In this document: piece after piece, positions 1-10,470 of the stretch
Layout: each line of letters starts with the position of its first letter
Position numbering within the stretch: position 1 is the first letter of the stretch
Source of the DNA: Euglena gracilis
Lineage: Eukaryota; Euglenida; Euglenophyceae; Euglenales
Assembly (NCBI GenBank): GCA_039621445.1
Contig: CP154954.1
Location: forward strand, 32,899,455 to 32,963,454
Reading direction: 5' to 3'
Length of the DNA stretch: 64,000 nucleotides
Made by a program: the position numbers and the translations under genes
The notes under the pieces: generated by a model
What the model saw: only the letters and a program-made list of their open reading frames with translations
Told to the model about the DNA's origin: nothing
Databases searched by the model: none

Positions 1-1759
1 GCCTGATTTGTCACAAACAATTGCTCTAGTGGGGGCAAAAGTGTTTGCAGCCAAAAGGATCAGTGCTGTGCCTCCAAATATCCCCAGTCTTGACTTTAAA
101 ATATTTTTTGGGGGGCGTTCAAAAAGTTATGAGCAAAAGTCGTTCAAAAAGTTATGCTCCATACTGTATTGCGTGCAAGTCCCATTAAGAGCTCAGTACT
201 ATTCAAAAACCTGGTCCCGAAGTCGGGTTCTGGTGGAATATTATCAGGATTGAAAATATCGCTTCAAAAAAAGGCAATTCCTAATTTAATTTGTCCAGTT
301 CCAGGTCTTCCAAAAAACTGCTTTCTTTTATCCCTTAAAAAAACGTACGTGTGCTTTTGGACAGAAGAAAAACTTTAAAGGGAAGAGAAGAAGGGTTCGG
401 GAGAGGCGATGGTGTTAAAGGAAAGAGGAGGTTAGAGCGATGAACAAATACAGCACAGAAAAGTTGGACTTGGTCCAACCTTGGTTAGCTCTCGGTCATC
501 CATGGTGACTTTGTGACTCTGCCCGCCGTCAAAAGCAGGACTGAAATCCAGACGCAGATGTTGATTTGTCAAATGGCGGTGAACTTCCGGGATTGTGGAG
601 GTCAGGCACACCCCAAACAAAATTTCTACTCCCTGTAAAGAAAAAGGAAACAAAGGTACCAACTGCAAAAACAACACAACAACAATAACAAAACAACTTA
701 ACCCTCTCCTCCCATAGAGGGGTTCAATCTCAGCTGACTTCCATACAGAATGGACAAACCCTTGTTGATGACCGAGGGAGAGAAACACACACACAGGGGG
801 AACTGTTGGTTGATTATGCGAGAAAAATGAGGGAGTGGGCAAAAGAAGGATAGTCATTCTGCAGGTGTGACTCCTCCTTTCAAGCTCTGTAGTGTGTGCC
901 TCTGTTTCGGTGTGTGTGTGTGCATGCGCATGTGTAGCTCTGACCCAAAGGTGGGCAATGAGGTTAACGTAGGATGGCTCAGCGTGTGGCATCTGGTTTC
1001 TGGGCACGGCATACTTCAATGGCGATGGACCGACCCACACCGAAAGGATGCATTTTGTTTGCAATGCACATCATTGCACAGAGTGGCTTGCTGGGTGTGT
1101 CCAGTGTGCCGAAATGAAATGCGCAAAAGGGGTGATTGCCACCTGCACCACGCGAACCCGATTAGTGGGAAAGGAAGGGACAGCGGTGGGTCAGAGGAGG
1201 CAGGTTGGAGGGGCAGGGAGGGAAGGGAGCGGTGCTCCGTGAAGTGCCTACGTGAGAGCCGGGGGGAAATGGTGGGAAGGGAGGCCCAGCCCTCCCGTCT
1301 TCGCCCCCCTTTCTCCCGCACTGGCCATCCACGGGTTGGGTGGTTGGGGTGGATGAAGCTACCCCCCCTCGGTCCTGCATGCGGATGAGTGTCAGGACTG
1401 TGCGTGATGAGTCCCAGAACAACCTTCAGGGGAACGACATAGGGAGGGCACATAATGCGGGAGTGGTGTCACATATTCCTTGGCGCGGCTGTTTTCTCAA
1501 CGGGCAAAACAAACTGATGTGGAATAAAACAAATTGTCTTTTGAAGTTCACCTCCTCTTCTTGAAAATGACCAACAGTTTTGTTTTCGCAAACAGAAACG
1601 TGGTTTGTACGGAGGGGACACAAACAAAAATGAATCCCTCTCAAAGACAACTGAGGAAGAGCAAGACGCAAAGGCATCGGGGCTGAAGGGAGGCATTCGC
1701 CCAAATGGGACACACACAGGACAGAAACGGAGTTGGGGCTGGCGGTGGTGGGCAGCGGC
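1..1759. other. non-coding stretch, no gene recognised
   Basis: No splice-bounded GC-rich island stands out. The stretch has a short purine-rich part near 370-440, a moderately GC-rich part near 1150-1350 whose frames on both strands are low-complexity, and otherwise mixed-composition DNA. Open frames here look like chance frames because none has acceptor and donor signals with a protein-like composition. Confidence 0.4.
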
Positions 1760-1955
1760 CTAGAACGACCCGAGGCCGTCGGGGGGCCCCTGCAGGGCCT
1801 TGCGGCCGGTGGGCCGGGGCCCGGGGGCGGTCGGGGAGTGGCTGACCATCCGCTTCCCCAGCAGAGCGCTTCCCTGGTACGTGACGCAGCCCCCCGGTCC
1901 GAGGCGGCCCTTCGGCGTTCTGTGGACGAGAGGGGTTGGCCCGCAGCGTTTTGAG
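1760..1955 (-). CDS. terminal exon, STPGR-like (flagellar PG-rich repeat) candidate
   Basis: A GC-rich island on the minus strand follows a good acceptor (acaacccccag at 1956-1966) and ends in TAG at 1760-1762. The frame entered at phase 2 reads KRCGPTPLVHRTPKGRLGPG, then a stretch containing YQGSALLGKRMVSHSPTAPG. The order GPG..Y, then S-LGK, then S..TAPG resembles SHIPPO/STPGR repeats of microtubule-associated sperm-tail and flagellar proteins (ODF3-like). That is family pattern memory, not a search result. The exon would be the last of the gene that includes the exons near 5.8 and 6.4 kb. The alternative is an unrelated PG-rich C-terminus. Confidence 0.45.
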
Positions 1956-2776
1956 CTGGGGGTTGTTGTTGTCAATGGTTGCCATCAGGCATTATTTTTT
2001 TTAATAGCGCATTGGAATTTTGTGTGAGAAAAATAGACTTGGGCAAAATGAGGGCAAAATTGCAGCAGAAAATGTTTTAGTTTCTGGTCCTGGAGGTTTG
2101 ATCCCCCCATGTGTGTGTGGAAGCCACATTCTTAATGCCTCCCCCCCGGGGGGGGGGTGACCTGGGTCCGACGACCGGCAAGCACCTATAATTGACCCCC
2201 AGATTTTCGCCATTTTCGGCCATTTTCGGCCATTTTCGGCCACTTTTTTTCCCTATAAGTGCCTTAAAGTAAAGCTGCCTTAAAATTCTTTCATACCTAC
2301 AATGCATTTTGATCATTCAGTCAACATGCAAGCAGTCGTGACAAGCTAACGCATCCAAGGAGGTCCGTTTGGAATGAATGGGTGCTCAGGGATTAAAGAG
2401 GTCAAAGAGTTTTTTGTTGCAATATGCAAATGCAAGGTTTTGGGAATAGGCTTCTTTTTTCCTTCCAGAGAGGCTCTTGCCCACTTTGGTCATTTTTTGC
2501 TGCGGGTTCTTGGGACGCAACATGAGAGTGGTTGGCACATGACATATTAACCACAATGGTGGATGGCAACACCAAAACTGGTGCTTTTCTCTTCAAGCCT
2601 CTTGGCGTGGATGCTTTTCACAAACAACTTCCCCTGACCTATTCCAACTTGATACCCCAAACAACATTGTTTGATGGTGGCACTGTTAGATCCCATCCAC
2701 TTGTGTGCAATAAACCTGATGCAGGAATCACACCTTTAACGGAGAAAAAAACGCATCACATACTTTGCCTGGTTGC
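1956..2776. other. non-coding stretch with a 10-bp tandem motif
   Basis: No exon is recognised. The segment contains a poly-G/poly-C stretch near 2142-2158 and three tandem copies of CATTTTCGGC at 2211-2240. The same CATTTTCGGC motif recurs at 4071-4096. Confidence 0.5.
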
Positions 2777-2901
2777 ACCTTGTCACCACAATTTTCTGAA
2801 ACGTCACCAAAACCATTGGTTTTGGCCCAAATAACCCATTCGGAGGTGGTTCTTTGAGCAGCATGTGTTCCATGGTCAGGCACAATGGCAGGAGAATGGG
2901 G
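2777..2901 (+). repeat. direct duplication, copy 1
   Basis: The segment from TGTCACCACAATTTTCTGAA onward matches 3849-3965 (copy 2) through ...TTTGGCCCAAATAACCC, then TTCGGAGGTGGTTCTTTGAG and CAGCATGTGTT, with scattered substitutions. It lies just downstream, on the minus strand, of the hAT transposase relic. It may belong to the same dead element. Confidence 0.7.
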
Positions 2902-2908
2902 CCTGACT

Positions 2909-3037
2909 TCAAAGAAGCCTTGATATAAAAATTTCATCCGTCATGTTGAGACGATCACCCGTCTGGATGTGGCGAAATTGGGAGAAAATGCGCTCAGCTT
3001 GAGCGGCAGAACAAAAGCAAACAAACGTGTGATCGGC
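2909..3037 (-). pseudogene. hAT transposase C-terminal (dimerisation) relic
   Basis: Read on the minus strand from 3037 to a TGA at 2909-2911, the frame gives ADHTFVCFCSAAQ, then AERIFSQFRHIQTGDRLNMT, then DEIFISRLL. The pattern SA..AER.FS....I.T..RL..M..E is the hallmark of the hAT dimerisation region (Dimer_Tnp_hAT) near the transposase C-terminus. Nothing else of the transposase (DDE residues, BED finger) can be read upstream, where an 18-bp minisatellite begins. I therefore call it a fragment. It matters because several MITEs in the window carry hAT-type 8-bp target duplications. Confidence 0.55.
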
Positions 3038-3082
3038 CTATCATGTTGAAATATTGACATCAAATGTGCTCACAACTGTCCA

Positions 3083-3450
3083 GTGTTTGCATCTTGTTCA
3101 ACATCGCATCTTATCCAACATCTACATCTTGTCCAACGTCTACATCCATTGCATCAGCAATCACTGCACCTTGACTGGTGTGTGCATCTTGTCCAATACC
3201 CGCATCTTGTCAAGATCTTAATCTTGACCAGTATCTGCATCCACTGCATCTTCTCCAGCATCTGCATCTTGTCCAATGTCTGCATCTTGTCCAGCATCTG
3301 CATCTTGTACAACATCTGCATCTTGTCCAATCTGCATCTTGTACAGCATCTGCATCTTGTACAACATCTGCATCTTGTCCAATGTCTGCATCTTGTTCAG
3401 CATCTGCATTCATTGCATCTTGTCCAGTATCTGCAACCACTGCATCCACT
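3083..3450 (+). repeat. 18-bp imperfect minisatellite
   Basis: About 18-20 imperfect copies of a unit close to CATCTGCATCTTGTCCAA. Because the period is a multiple of three, both strands stay open and give repeated peptides such as (QDADAG)n on the minus strand. No start, splice signal or homology suggests translation. Confidence 0.85.
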
Positions 3451-5740
3451 GGCTCCCAACCTAGCAAAATGACCATAGAAAGCCTAAAACTGACCGCAAA
3501 AGGCCCCAAAAAGCAACCAAAATGACCTTCAAATGGCTTCAAATGACCAAAATGGCTTCAAATAACCTAAACTTGCCCAAAAACGCCAACAATGTCCACA
3601 AAAAAAAATTGTGAAAAATAACCCAAAATCACCAAAATGTCGCAAAATGGCCAAAAATGCCATAAAATGTGCTCATATTGACCCAAATTAGCCCAATATT
3701 TGCCAAATCAGTGCAAAATATTCCAAAAATTAGCAAAAATTGATCCAAAATGGGGCCAAGAGGTGCAATACTGGAGATTTGTAGAGAAATTATCCCCAAA
3801 ATGGGTTTAATTCTTCAAAATATACCAAAAAATGCCAGCATCGCCCTTGTCACCAAAATGTTCTGAAATGCCATCAAAACATTCAGCTTTGGCCCAAATA
3901 ACCCTTTCGGAGGTGGTTCTTTGAGCAGCATGTGTTGCAGGGCCAGGCATAATAACAAAAGAAGAGAGGCTGCACAGAGATAAGAATCAGTCGCACTGAA
4001 AATTGCCCCTCAGGGAAAAAGAAACTGTTAGGCAAAAAAAATGGTAAAAATTTGCAACAATTTTTTTTCTCATTTTCGGCCATTTTCGGCCATTTTTACT
4101 ATAGGTGCTTGCCCGCGGCACGGGGGAAGTGCGCGGTTTTCAGGCAACCGGCAGTGGATTCAGGGAGGATAGGCACTTAATTTTTAGGAATAGGGTCAGG
4201 GCCGGATCGGTGCGCTAAAAATTGGTCCTATTTAGGGACAAAGTTATGCCAGAAGTTGGGTCACATTTTTAGGCCAAAAAACGTGCCCAAATTCAGCCAA
4301 AATTTGTCCGGAATGCGGCCTAACTTGGGCCTAAACCCCCCCAAAAAGTGCGCAGCGCCCTAATTAAGCGCAGTGCCCAAATAAGTGGCACCCCCAAGGG
4401 GTCCGAAACTACCTCCCTAAAAGTGCGCACCCCCCCAAAGGAGAAACCGCTGTAACATCGCCAGTGGGAAGGCAGGCACAATTATGCTGAAGGCCCCTGA
4501 CTCATCAGAACACAATCTGTTGCCTGTTGACTCGTTGCTTGACATCACAACAAGGGGAAGAGTTGAAAACAGAGTGTTAGAAACTAAGTATTCTGTGCTT
4601 GGCCCTAATAAGTGCGCAGTGTGCAACCTCTGGGAGTCCAGTCAGAATCCTAACCGTGTCCCAATCCAAAACCTCGACTTTCTCGAAAAGTCAGACCTGC
4701 GTCACCCCATATGACCCCCTCCTGGATGTTTTTGATGCCCCTCCCCCCCGGAGGGGCCATTAAGAATATGCCTGCCAATGATATTTGTACACAGAAAGCC
4801 TGAGGGGCATACAATGCTGGCAGGAGGGGTCAGGGAGGCTTGTTATTCTGTGGGTCAGCGGAATGTTTTTCTTCATTCATCTTGTACAAAAGGTTTCCTT
4901 GTTATATTCCCTCGCCCATTGAGCCACAACTTATTTTGATTGGCTGGCCAAAGAGATTCAATTGATCGTTCGAGGTACCAGATTACCAAGCTGAACCACC
5001 AAATATTTACCTTTCGCCTGTAATTTCTGGTACTTCCTTGATCGGTTTGCTTTTTACATGTTATCAGATATTACTGATGCTGCCACTCACCTCTTGGATG
5101 GCCACCAGGGATTACTTTTCAAGGCAATTTTTTTCAAATTTTAAGGCCTTTTAAAGCATTTCTTAAGGCTTTTTAAGGCATTTAAGGCATTTTACAGCGG
5201 TATTTTTCAGGGCAGTCAAAAGGTTGTCCAGGCACCAAACTAACGTTTTGGATTTTGCACGTTTCACAGAATCAAAAAAAGAGTCAAAATACACATTTCT
5301 TTTGAGATTTGGTTGGATAGACAATGTTCCAGCGATGCCAGAAATCATTTTTCTTCCCGAGTTGGCCTTTATTTGCTGAGATTTTGCAGTTTTCATTTTT
5401 GCTTGGTTGGGGAAAATTCTGGCAGACCAAATGTTTGAAGGCATTTCAAGGCCTTTCAAGGCTTTTTGACCAAAGTTTTTAAAACGCATTTCGAGGCTAC
5501 TACTTTGGCAGAAAACATCAATTTTTGACGATTTTTTTTTTCAGGAACTTTTCTGTTCATGGATGCCCACATTCTGCATTCTGCGTCCTCTTGGCGCTCC
5601 AGTTGGGGGGTTGGGTTGCATTGGCATATCAAAGCTGCCACAGGGGTTGTGTTCGTTTGTCTTCTTTTCAAATCGAACACCCACGGCAATGTGCTGTTGT
5701 ATCCGCCTCTCCCGAGGCTGCTCTGAGGCGCTCTGGGCCC
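3451..5740. other. AT-rich spacer with degenerate MITE relic
   Basis: No exon is recognised. The stretch holds the second copy of the 2777-2901 duplication (3849-3965) and (CATTTTCGGC)n at 4071-4096. At about 5220-5440 there is a degenerate reverse-oriented relative of the CAGGGCGGTCC MITE, recognisable by its internal phrases (TTGGATAGACAATGTTCCAG, CAGAAATCATTTTTCTTCCC). Confidence 0.5.
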
Positions 5741-5749
5741 ACCTCCCAC

Positions 5750-5882
5750 TTCGCTGCGGAGGGCGACCCGGGTGTCCTCCAGGGACGGCTCGGCGGCGGC
5801 CGGCGGAACTCCAAACGTGGCCGGGGCATCTCCCGGAGGCGCATGCCTGGTCATGGTCCGTGGCCGGTGTCCCACCGGAGGT
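5750..5882 (-). CDS. internal exon, unidentified protein
   Basis: A GC-rich island on the minus strand lies between an acceptor (gaccggagccag, ending 5883) and a donor GTGGGAGG at 5749-5748. The open frame reads PPVGHRPRTMTRHAPPGDAP, then ATFGVPPAAAEPSLEDTRVA, ending LRSE. The TFGVPP phrase and PG-rich style resemble ciliary microtubule-associated proteins, but no family is assigned. Exon edges are approximate because other AGs lie upstream. It belongs with the exons at 6403 and 1760 by strand and order. Confidence 0.45.
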
Positions 5883-5984
5883 CTGGCTCCGGTCGGCCGG
5901 GGAAGGCAGCCGAGCACGTCGGTCATTCGTTCCGAAACCGACCAATCCCGACGCTCACCCCAACGCCAATCCAACACACATACG

Positions 5985-6298
5985 CAGGGCGGTCCTTAAG
6001 CAAAAAAAAAAAAAAAAAATCCCGTCCCGGCACAGCCGAGAAATTTTTTTGAAAATCCATGACCGAAAAGTGGCCGTATTTTGCCCGAAACGGGTCGACT
6101 TCGGGAAAAAAAGTGATTCCTGGCACTTTTGGAACATCGCCCATCCGCCCATAGCGTCAAAAAATGCGTTTTTCGACTTTTTGGTTTTCGACCCCCGTTC
6201 AAGTCCCGGTCGATCCTTGGTCGGGGGGGCGGTCCTTAAGGGGCGGTCCTTAACGAAAAAAAAAAAAAAAAACTTCCCGTCCCTTATGGACCGCCCTG
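5985..6298 (+). mobile_element. hAT-type MITE, CAGGGCGGTCC family, copy A
   Basis: The element starts CAGGGCGGTCCTTAAG and ends CTTATGGACCGCCCTG. The host sequence CACATACG is duplicated exactly at 5977-5984 and 6299-6306, an 8-bp target-site duplication diagnostic of hAT transposition. The 314-bp body has A-runs beside each end, no coding capacity, and a partial tandem copy of the GGCGGTCCTTAAG end near 6228-6254. Confidence 0.93.
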
Positions 6299-6402
6299 CA
6301 CATACGACCACTCATCTCAACAAATCCCAACACGAACCCCAGCCCTTCTGCCAAACATAATTGTCTCTCGCCACCCCCCTCCCCCCGCCCTGAAGTAAGC
6401 AC

Positions 6403-6483
6403 CGCCGGGGCGTAGTGGTCCGGCAGCGCCAGCTTGTCCCGGGGGGCATTCGCCACGCGCCGCCGCTGGTGGAGCCGCGTGTT
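6403..6483 (-). CDS. internal exon (27 codons), unidentified protein
   Basis: A symmetric phase-0 exon on the minus strand follows an acceptor (ttcgccccag, ending 6484) and precedes a donor GTGCTTAC at 6402. It reads NTRLHQRRRVANAPRDKLAL then PDHYAPA. Length and phase are self-consistent (81 bp). No family is recognised. The exon lies upstream of those at 5750 and 1760 and probably belongs to the same gene. Confidence 0.5.
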
Positions 6484-6700
6484 CTGGGGCGAATGGGAGG
6501 CTGGGGGACGATACTGGGTGGCCCGGGTTTGCCAAGAAACCTCAAAATCCCCCTTTTGCCCAGTGAATTTTCAGTTAAATATGCCAGCACATTTTTTTTC
6601 TCACATTGAAAATGATCCTGGGGGGGTCATGGGTGGTGGGGTTCCCCCTTCAAAAAGAAAAAATGCTGGGTGTTAGGCCCGGGGAAAAATGCCCACTCGC

Positions 6701-6702
<2 letters not shown>

Positions 6703-6745
<43 letters not shown>

Positions 6746-7034
6746 AAGGGGGGGTAAGGGGGGGGGTAAGGGGGGGTAAGGGGGGGGTCGGGGGGGTAAG
6801 GGGGGGTAAGGGGGGGTAAGGGGGGGTAAGGGGGGGTAAGGGGGGGTGGGTAAGGGGGGGGTAAGGGGGTGTGGGGGGGGGGTTAGGGGGGGGCAAGGGG
6901 GGGAAAGGGGGGGGAAGGGGGGGGTAAGGGGGGGTAAGGGGTGGGTAAGGGGGGGTAAGGGGGGGTAAGGGGGGGTGGTAAGGGGGGGTAAGGGGGGGTA
7001 AGGGGGGGGGTAGGGGGGGGTGGTTAGGGGGTGG
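6703..7034 (+). repeat. G-run plus (TAAGGGGGG)n array, left
   Basis: A pure run of 42 G (6703-6744) passes into about 25 units of TAAGGGGGG with variable G-tract length. It is telomere-like in layout, with short G-rich units all on one strand, but is not TTAGGG. The minus-strand proline-rich frames across it are meaningless. Confidence 0.95.
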
Positions 7035-7127
7035 TAATGGAGAGGAATTGAGGTTGTTTTTGATCTGTATGCAGATTTGCAGTCCTCAAAAGAGGCCCAT
7101 ATACGCGTTTTTTCGCAGTAAACAATT

Positions 7128-7889
7128 TGCAATGCCAAACACTGGACACACAATCAGTTTGACCCACGGAAAGGATATTGTTATTTGAGTTCCAGGGGGG
7201 GGTTCGGGGGGGGGCGGAGCCCCCCCCCCGCCACTGCAAACGGTTGAGCAAAAAAGGAATTTGCTATGCCTACATTATGCGGAAAACCGAATTTTCAATG
7301 CCAAACACTGGACACAGAATTCAGACGCAAAATCAGTTTGACCCACGGAAAGGATATTGGTATGTGGGTTCCAGGGGGGGGTTCGGGGGGGGGCGGAGCC
7401 CCCCCCCGCCACTGCAAACGGTTGAGCACAAAAGGAATTTGCTATGCCTACATTATGCGGAAAACCGAATTTTCAATGCCAAACACTGGACACAGAATTC
7501 AGACGCAAAATCAGTTTGACCCACGGAAAGGATATTGTTATTTGGGTTCCAGGGGGGGGTTCGGGGGGGGGCGGAGCCCCCCCCCGCCACTGCAAACGGT
7601 TGAGCACAAAAGGAATTGGCTATGCCCATATGCTGCGCAAAACCGAATTTTCAATGCCAAACACTGGACACAGAATTCAGACGCAAAATCAGTTTGACCC
7701 ACGGAAAGGATATTGTTATTTGGGTTCCAGGGGGGGGTTCGGGGGGGGGGCGGAGCCCCCCCCCGCCACTGCAAACGGTTGAGCACAAAAGGAATTTGCT
7801 ATGCCTACATTATGCGGAAAACCGAATTTTCAATGCCAAACAATGGACACAGAATTCAGACGCAAAATCAGTTTGACCCACGGAAAGGT
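7128..7889 (+). repeat. 178-bp tandem repeat (about 4 units)
   Basis: The marker CCACTGCAAACGG occurs at 7231, 7409, 7587 and 7766, giving periods of 178, 178 and 179 bp. Each unit contains CAATGCCAAACACTGGACAC, CAGTTTGACCCACGGAAAGG and a hairpin-like G-run/C-run (TTCGGGGGGGGGCGGAGCCC...). Units are nearly identical. The first is truncated and the last ends at CCCACGGAAAGG, directly before the second G-rich array. Confidence 0.95.
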
Positions 7890-7913
7890 TACCACCAATT
7901 GGCCCTGAAGCAG

Positions 7914-8197
7914 TGAGGGGGGTAAGGGGGGGGGGTAAGGGGGGGTAAGGGGGGGGGGGTAAGGGGGGGTAAGGGGGGGGTAAGGGGGGGTAAGGGGGGG
8001 TAAGGGGGGGTAATGGGCGGTAAGGCCGGTAAGGGGGGGTAAGGGGGGGTAAGGGGGGGGGTAAGGGGGGGGGAAGGGGGGGTAAGGGGGGGTAAGGGGG
8101 GGGAAGGGGGGGGAAGGGGGGGTAAGGGGGGGGAAGGGGGTCGGGGGGGTAAGGGGGGGTAAGGGGGGGTAAGGGGGGGTAAGGGGGGGTAAGGGGT
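7914..8197 (+). repeat. (TAAGGGGGG)n array, right
   Basis: About 25 units of TAAGGGGGG with variable G-tract length and occasional GGAAGG or GGTAATGGG variants. It has the same strand bias as the array at 6703-7034, so the two arrays bracket the 178-bp tandem in the same orientation. Confidence 0.95.
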
Positions 8198-9714
8198 CCC
8201 CACTTCGTGCCATGTCTCGGAAATTGACTTTGAAAAAAATTCTGATTTTTAGCATTAATAGACCATTGCCACCCAAAGCATCGGAAAATATGTTTGTCGA
8301 CGTTATAATCTACTATTGCTTCGTCCTAACCCTGTTCAGGCCAGCCGCCAATGGGGTGGTCCTCAGTAAGAAAAAAATACCTTGTCCCCAATGGACCACC
8401 CTGATCCCCCCGGGGGGGTGACCCACCCACCAGGACGTGCCCTTAACGACCTCCTCCAGAAACCAGTGGGGGGAAAATAGGGGGGAAATGGGCAGGCCAT
8501 CTCAGATTTGGGAATAAAAATGGCAGCCACCTACCTTAGGCCCCCCGGGGGGGGGGGGGGCGATAGTCAGCCTGGGGGATGGTGGTACACGAGTTCCACC
8601 CTTTGGGGAGAATTTGGGCTATTTTTCAAGATAGGGTTAGGGTAACGGCCGGACTCTCAGAGAGCTTCCTGGCCTTTTTTGGGGGAATTTAATGCATTTC
8701 GGACCGAGGGAGAGACAATTTAGGTCGAATTCAAGCAGTTTTTAGGCGGATTGTGTTCTTAAAAACATTTCGAAATGGGGACCTGACTTCCAGCCTACCT
8801 TGGTCCCTAAAAATGGCCAATTTTTGGCGCATCGATCCTTACCCTAACCCTATTCCTGCCCCTTCCAAGGCTATTTGGGCAGGACCCAAAACCACGATGG
8901 ACCGATTGGCCACGTTCCCGAAAAATAATTTGTTGTCATGTGCTGTTCATTGATATTTGTAATAGAATTTAATGCTTTGATTCATCAAATAATGGAACAT
9001 TGTGGCATTTCAGTTCCTCCTGATTTCCCAAAAAGGTGCATTAATTTTCGCGTGTTTTCCCTTGAAAAGGGGTCGGGCAAAATCATTTGGACCGGACTTT
9101 TCGGCCTTCCCCCCCTGCAAAGTTATTTGGGCACGCAAAGCTTCAGGGCACTGCAAAGTTATTTGGGGGAGGTTCAATCACTCATTCTCCCCGAACCTGG
9201 CCACAATTGCCCGATTCCGGCGCATTTCCTGGGTGCTGCGGGGCCGAATTCCGGGGAAATGGGCACCGGGTACCTCCCCCCCCCCTGGACTGACTTTCGC
9301 CCACCCCCCAACCCCCACCCCACCTGCCATAAAAATATCATAATTTGCTGGTTCGCCCCTTTTTGCCGCTTTAATTTTTTCCCAGCCCGGCCAGCTGCAG
9401 ACGAGGGGGCCCCTATAGGGAGGTTGGCCAAGCCAATTTCCCCCTCATTTTCCGGCCAACGCCTCTGAGTTGCCCCTCTCAGGGGGCCCTGACATCATCC
9501 AATAAAGCAAATAAATCCATTACTGCCCTGCCGCCCGTTAGATAGAAACCAAATGCTTTTATGGGAAAAGGCTGAAAAACCATTTTAAAAATATTTCTCC
9601 TGAGCGCCGGGAAAAGGCTTCTGGCTGGCTGGACCCCCATGAGGAGCGTTGGAAGGATGCCTTATTCACATAATTGCTGTTTTTTTTCTTTCATCATTTG
9701 GTTACTATATAGGT
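8198..9714. other. spacer with repeat relics
   Basis: No exon is recognised. A very short pair of MITE-like ends, GGGGTGGTCCTCAGTAAG and CCAATGGACCACCCTG, lies at about 8353-8402. A segment near 9070-9170 (CAAAATCATTTGGACCGGAC; TGCAAAGTTATTTGGG) is related to 50650-50915. Confidence 0.5.
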
Positions 9715-10117
9715 TAAACCCCCCCCCAAATAATACCCCCCCCCCCAAATAATACTCCCCCCCCCTCGGGGTCCGACTTCGGACGCCGAAATAATACCCC
9801 CCCCCCCTGTTCTGGGCCGAAGGCCCGGATTTTTGACCTGAAAATGTCGGTAAAAACCACAATCTCTGACAACAAATTACGAAAAAAATCAATTTTTCTG
9901 GCTCATCTGACCTGCATAAAATGGTAAATTTCACAAGAAAGTGCAAAAAATGACCCCAAAGGGGGTTTTGGGTGCTATTTTGGGTTTTACGGGACTTCGA
10001 AAAATTTCGAAATTTTTGGAAAAATAACACCCCCCCCAAATAATACCCCCCCCCCCTCGGGCCGGGACTTCGGGCGAAAAAATAATACCCCGGGGGGTAT
10101 TATTTGGGGGGGGTTTA
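9715..10117 (+). mobile_element. poly-C-ended TIR element (AAATAATACCCC type)
   Basis: The element begins TAAACCCCCCCCC...AAATAATACCCCC and ends GGGGTATTATTTGGGGGGGG then TTTA, so the ends are inverted repeats whose outermost bases are C/G homopolymers next to TA. The about 400-bp body contains further AATAATACCCC blocks and no coding frame. A related, reverse-oriented body lies at about 47480-47890, sharing a GACAACAAATTACG-like segment and GGGTGCTATTTTGGGT. Confidence 0.75.
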
Positions 10118-10253
10118 CTTGTTATTATTAAGTTATAACTGGGTCATGATAAACAGGTTATATTCATCGACGCTGCTAATACCTCGTTGTGGGCACTTTA
10201 TGGAGGGAGTTTGCTTTTCGCCACCAATTCAAGACCCGGATTACACCGGGGGC

Positions 10254-10470
10254 TTAATGCTTTAAAGCATCAATAAGGCGGCGTCCCCACACCTGTTCGG
10301 AGTAGCGGCCGTTGGGGGTCGCCTCGGGGCGGAGGTACTCCAGCGGTGAGGCCAGGTTGCGGTACTCGGGGCCCTTCCGCTTCAGCGGCACGCCGGCCAG
10401 TGCGCTGAACTCCTCGTCGAAGTGCGTCCCCAGCGAGGAGAAGAGCGGGTCCTGTACCTTGACGGAGTAC
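10254..10470 (-). CDS. terminal exon of the large gene
   Basis: An acceptor with a clear pyrimidine tract (aattcccctgcag, ending 10471) is followed by a frame entered after one base. It includes [20 protein letters not shown], then [20 protein letters not shown] and [18 protein letters not shown], and closes with TAA. The one-base start joins the two-base end of the exon at 11492 to restore a lysine codon. It is strongly protein-like and not low-complexity. Confidence 0.75.

Noticed and set aside
867-1453. Overlapping plus and minus frames of 145-210 residues
   Set aside because: Compositionally biased GC-rich DNA without splice signals; Cys/Arg/Ser-rich frames on both strands cancel each other.
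7128-7889. Tandem 178-bp units considered as a CRISPR array or as a repeat protein
   Set aside because: No spacer diversity, eukaryotic context, and the units contain long homopolymers; the ORFs across it are frame-open artefacts.
6627-8276. Proline/leucine-rich minus-strand frames of up to 167 residues
   Set aside because: They are translations of G-run and TAAGGGGGG arrays.
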